Notes under the pieces: generated by a model
Told to the model about the DNA's origin: nothing
What the model saw: only the letters and a program-made list of their open reading frames with translations
The model's database searches: none
Position numbers and translations under genes: made by a program
NCBI GenBank assembly: GCA_019648995.1
Contig: BLXT01003865.1
Location: forward strand, 829,949 to 862,270
Source: Plakobranchus ocellatus
Taxonomy: Eukaryota; Mollusca; Gastropoda; Plakobranchidae
DNA: 32,322 nucleotides
Direction of reading: 5' to 3'
Shown here: piece by piece, positions 25,801 through 31,800 of the stretch
Numbering within the stretch: position 1 is the stretch's first letter
Layout: the number at the start of each line of letters is the position of its first letter

Positions 25801-28800
25801 CATATTTGATAAGCACACATATATTTGTGATTGTTGTGTTTACAGTCACTGGGCAGCAAGAACATCCGGTTGTGGGTGGCCAGCGGAGACAATGAATATA
25901 TGCAGCTGTCATGGCTAAACTTGTTGGACTATCAGGATAGTTCTCTCAACACAGCAGCAAGAGGTCAGCCTCTCGGTCACAATGTAAGTGCAGGTTTACA
26001 GTATCCGCTTCACTCCTAAAGATGTAGCTATGCTGCCTTTCCTTTCTAAACTGCAAAATTTGAAAATTAATGTATTTTGAGTAGTTCATTTGTGTAATGA
26101 TGCATTATGTTATTTGAAAATATTTCACATGTTTAGTATGTTTACTTGTTCCCTGCACTAAACTTTTTCTCTGAATTAAAAGAAAAAAAATCCATTACTT
26201 TCACCTCAATAGCATTTTGCTTTGTAGCTCATTAAGACTTGAAGAAAAGGTAAAAAAGCAGTTGGTTGGATTTCTTTCCTTATCCAGCTAAAAGGGAGAT
26301 AAGTGGCTCAGTTGTAAGAACTGGCCCTCTGTAACTGCAGGATCAAGCAGCAGGGGCGTCAGGTGGATGAGTTTTTAAAAACTTCGTTTGAAGGCAAAAA
26401 AGTCCCCTATAATTATAAAGTAATGTTCAAAGTAATTTTGCCTTACAACTGTCACAATCAGATTTTCACAAAACCTTGATGAGCCAACATGTTTTACAGA
26501 ACTGGGTTCAGCCTAGAAAATGTATATTATAAAGAAGTATGAAAGTATGCCCCAATCACTTGACTAGGACTTAAATCTCCCTCTCTCTCTCTATCTGTGC
26601 TGTGCAGGGTATGGGAACCATGTTTCGTGACGGCCGTGTTCTATGCATGCTTCCTGTGAATGCCAAGCACATCCTGCTGGGCACACAGGCCGGCAAGATC
26701 TGGGTGTTCCATACTGGCTCAAATGAACTGGTACACTGCACACGACAACTGCAGGACTCTGTGTTGTCCTTGTATCTCGTACCAAGGTTAGTGAACAATC
26801 TGAAGATATTTTGGATGTTTGTTTTTTTTTTTAATTGCTAAATGTTATAATACACATATTTTGCAATTGGCTCTCGAAAGCAATATTCAGAACTCTTCTG
26901 ATGTCTGTCTCTTTCTCCTACTTCTTTTCTCTCTTTCTCCATCTCTCTGCCCCCACTGTCTTCACTCTTCCTCCACTCTTCCCTCCTCGTGGATTAGAAT
27001 TTTTGTTGTCTTCAGACCCTCCAAACCAAACACATGTCGCAGCTATTGCTTAAATGAGCATTTTAACAACTTTTTCTTGCTGAAGATACTCTTTTGAAAT
27101 CAAATCAGTTTCAGCTTAGCCATGCATTGTAGTAGCAGAGCCGAATTCATGCATTAGGTATTAAACTGGTACTGGCATAGCTGAATAGATGCATTGCAGC
27201 AGCGTAGCTGAATTAATGCATTAGGTATTAAATCAGTAGCAGCATAGCTGACTTTATGCATTATGTATCAAATAAGTACCAGAATAGCTTTGCTGAATTT
27301 ATCCATTATGTATTAAATCAGTATCAGCTTAGCTTTGTTGAATGTATGCATTATGACATAAATCAGTAACAGCATAGCTGAATCCATGCATTATGTATTA
27401 AATCAGTAGCAGCATAGCTGAGTTTATGCACTATGAATTTCAAAACTTATTCATTGCTTTCAATGTCTGCAGGAGCTATCCAAGGTAATTTTGATAATTC
27501 TTAGTCAGAGAGATATAGTATAATCTGTGCTATATTTACCTCTGTGTGTGTGGGTTTTTTTTCTCTGCGTGGAACTTAGACTCAGATATAAGTGTATTAA
27601 CCTTTCAATGTTTCTGTGTTTAATTTTCTACCTGTCTATTCAGGAACAACCCAGGCTCTCTATACCGGTACTATAAATAAACAACATATATATATATCAC
27701 AGTTACTCTCCTTGCTTGTAGTTCCCTGCTTCACACTAACACCCATGATACAAGTGGGATGATAAAACTAATGCTGGACTAACTGACCACTTGCCATATC
27801 CACAACAGTTAGGCATTATATTATAGCCTTTGCTTGCAGATCCCTGCCTGTCAATAACACCAGCATCTGGACTCTCCGATCAAAATTATGTTAGACAAAC
27901 TGACCACTGACCATGTCCACAATGGTTAGACATGATTGTTATACTGCCGGTACTTGCAGCTCTTGCCTGACAATAACACCAATAAGACCACTTGCCTGAT
28001 TAAATTAATGTCAAACAAAGTGACCACTGTCCATATCCGCAACAGATAGGCATCATGATATTACGAGTATATATTATTATATTACGATCCTGCGTGATAC
28101 TAAATGAGTATCTAGACTGGCTGACCAGATTATTGATACATAAATGACCGCTAACCATCCATTCACATATTCATTGTCATGCTGGACTTATACTTGTACT
28201 CTTGTAACATTCTGATGTTAGTTTTCAACTGGCCTCCTTCTAATGTACCCATAACAGAACTGTACATGCCAGATCAAACTGGGAACGCTTTTATTTAGGT
28301 TTTTTTTTTAATTTCTGTCATTGTATATATATATATTTTTTTAATTTAAAAGACAAGATAACTACAAATTTCTCCCTCTCTGTCTTTCTTGTGCTTCCAC
28401 TCTTCATCTCTATCTACTTCTTTGTGTCTCCTTCTGTCTCTCTATATCTCTTGGTCTGTCCTCCTTCTATCCCTTTTAAAAGATGTCTTATAAAACAACC
28501 TGCAGCCTTTTTTTAAGGAGTAAAAGGAATGCTTGCCTTCTATCCTTAATTCATTTTGGAAATATCCTTGTCGAAAAATTCTCAAAAGTCTTTGCAAGTT
28601 TGTACAGTGTTGTAAGTAACCATTTGACTTTTCTTGTTGCAGAGAAACCATGAAACAACTGTCGGAAGACTGGGCAGGGTTATTATCTTTTTTTCCTACC
28701 AGGCTACCCCAGAGTTTTATTCAGCATTGTTTTATTTTCCACACATCAAATCCATGGTTCTCCCTAGAGGTGTCATGCACAGTCACTTTACTCCTCCCAT

Positions 28801-31800
28801 ACTTCATCTACACAAACAGCCCATGATGAATCAAAAACCCTAAGCTACATAGCTTAAGTGTAATTTAAAAAAACAAAAAACCAACAAACGTATGTACTTT
28901 ATAAGCATGGTAATTGGGAAAACCAGGAATGGTTATTTTCATTTTGATCCATGGTGTGCACTTTGAAAATGGAAAAATCACACACTTTGGGGCAAATGTA
29001 AAAACACAAAAAATGTGTCCTTATTTTTACTGTCCCTCATTAATCAAAATCATTAGTCATAAAAAATTAATGCATGTAAAACTCTAATGCTGTATTATTT
29101 TGTAAATGACCAAGAATTGAACCTTTTTTTATCCTTTTGTTAATGGTATTAGGACATATTTACTGGGGTTAGAAACAATTCTTTTTTTTTTCTTAAAGCA
29201 AATTAAAAAGTTGTCAAAGAGGAAAAAATTCCTTTAACATTATTGCATTGTCTCCCATGACACATTAATCAAAAACAAGTTTTAAAGCTTACAATAGTCA
29301 ACATCATTCATCATCGATGGGCAAGCATTTTGTCAGGCGTTTGCCCTGTATGTTATGCTTTCTATAGCCCAATAGTGTGTTTGTGCTTGCCTCTATTGTT
29401 TTTCAGTGATGATTTTGCATTATTGGTCACATTAAGTGCTAGCCTTATTCTTTCCATGAAATTCTTAACAGTCTCATCCAAAAAACCCCAGGTGCTGTGG
29501 TTTCCTGAGTGATTTCAGTATTTTTTAGGGATGTCCCACTATTTACATCGGTGTAGAGCAGATGATTTCACATATTATTAGTATTGTGGTTTCTAATGTG
29601 ATTTCATTACCCCTTCAGTAATTGCCACTATTTACATCCTTATAGAACAGATATGTACATATCCTTTTGAATTCCACAAAAATCTTAGCACTGGGATTTC
29701 TTATGTGATTTCAGTACCTCTTTAGGGATTGCCCACTATGTGCAGCAGTATAGAACAGATCTGTATATATCCATTAAAAATCCACAAAATGCGTGTGATT
29801 TCAGTACCTTGAGGGATTGCTCAGTATATGCATCCGTGTAAAAACAGATTTCTGTACTTATCCTTTTAAATCTCAAAATTTCTATTTGGTTTTCTTTGTA
29901 GATGTTTTCTTGAAATTTAAATTATGGTTTTAAGCTGCTGTTTGAAATAAATAAACTTTATTGTTTTTAGACATAATTTGTTTGCAATCTTTCTAAAATT
30001 TTGATCTATTCTGGGGATATTTGTTATCAATTTTGTGTATCTTTCGCTTTTGATGCCAACATACCCCTCATCATGTGTGTGATCCATTTATCCTTCAGGC
30101 TATCTTTTATCTCTACCTTACAACATAGCCTAGCCATGATCAGATCAGATTAACATGCAAGGTTGTAAGCTTGCTGAAGTTGCAGTGTGTCTGAGTGTTG
30201 GGACATTGTGAATCAGTTTCTCTCAAATGCTTTTGTCGTAACTGAACACTACTTTTCTCTGTGACATAATTAATCAGTTTTACGTAACATAAGCTCTCCC
30301 AACCTCTCTCCAATGGTTTTACCTTAACTGGAAACTATTTTTCTCTGTGACATTATTAATCAGTTTTATGTGGCATAACTTCTCTCATCTTCTCCCCAAC
30401 TACTTTTCATTGTGACATTGTTAATTAGTGTTATGTAGTATGACCATTTTTTCTGTGAAATTATTAATCAGTGTGAATACTGTTAAATAGTGTGGCATCT
30501 ATCATTCTCTCTTCAATGGTTTTACCTTCACTAAGCACTACTTTTTTCTGTGATATTGTTAATCAACGTCATGCAGTGTGACCTCTTTCACCTTCTCTCC
30601 AATGGTTTTACCTTAACTTAACACCACCTTGCCCTGCTCCATTTGCGCAGCCCATCTCAGTCCTTTCTATTCTCCTGTATGATAAGAATGATTATTCCCC
30701 CTACCCTGCCCAACTTATTGCATCAGTTTTCCTTGCTGTTTTCTTTTTTTTTCTAACTGTAATGATCAGAAACAAAGCAACGATGCGCCTTGAACGTTAC
30801 TCAAATGTTTATTAATTGAGAATTTATTTTGATGCATCTTTATGCTCTCTTTGTGTTGCCCTAACTTGCATATATTTGCCTCTTTCACAAAAGCACAGAT
30901 ACTAGCTATTTAAACTAGATAAATGGAACTATTTGTTTGATATCTTATAGATCTCCGAAACAGATGTGGTGTTGCAATGAAAGAAAAATTTTATATGCCA
31001 ATACCATGATTATACTGAGAAGTTCATCTGAATTAGTTAATTTTTATGATGTTTCGAATTTATTTGCAGAATTACCTCAAATTATAACTGATAAGCTGTG
31101 CAGGAAAGATGCTGGTGTAAATAATGCCAAAAGCATTTTTCCTATGCCTTTGTTGTTTTTTTTTGTCTTACCAGCTTATTTCATGGTTTTCATTTTTATA
31201 TAATATAAAATATTTATGATTGCAACATATGTTGTGTGTCCCCAAGCAGTTCAAATAGTTTCCACTGTAGATTTTGTAGACTTTTCTTTCTTGATAAAAT
31301 CCCAGAATTCTCTTTATAGAGTGATCCTCATAAACCTTTAACTTTAAGATTAGTTCAAGATTAATGTTTATAATAAAAGAATAGAGCACTACCTATATGT
31401 ATGTTTGTATCCTAATATTATTTTTGGTCTGTATTTTGTCATACTTTCTTGAGAGAGGCCAGCACAGATTTTTCTTTTGTTGCTTTGTATTAATAATCCT
31501 AAAAGCACTTCTCGTCTTATGTGTTTTTTTAAACATTTATTTAAAAAAAGTTGGCTTAATACGACTTGTATGATTTTTAAGATTGCATTGGACTTGATGA
31601 CAAGAAGAAGAAACTTTCCTGCACATCAAGTTTTTAAAAGTGCTAGGGTTTTTACACATTTTACCATTGTGTATTAGTTTGATTACCATATTTATAAGTT
31701 GTGAAAAGCCCTTGTGGTGAAAGCTGCTGATTAAGTTTCAAAGTTTTTTTGTTTTGTTTTTTTTTAAATTTTTTGTGTTGTTCCATTTTTCTTTTTTTTT

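Noticed and set aside
26571..26798. Two reverse-strand open frames opposite exon 31
   Set aside because: Shadows of the well-supported WD40 exon.
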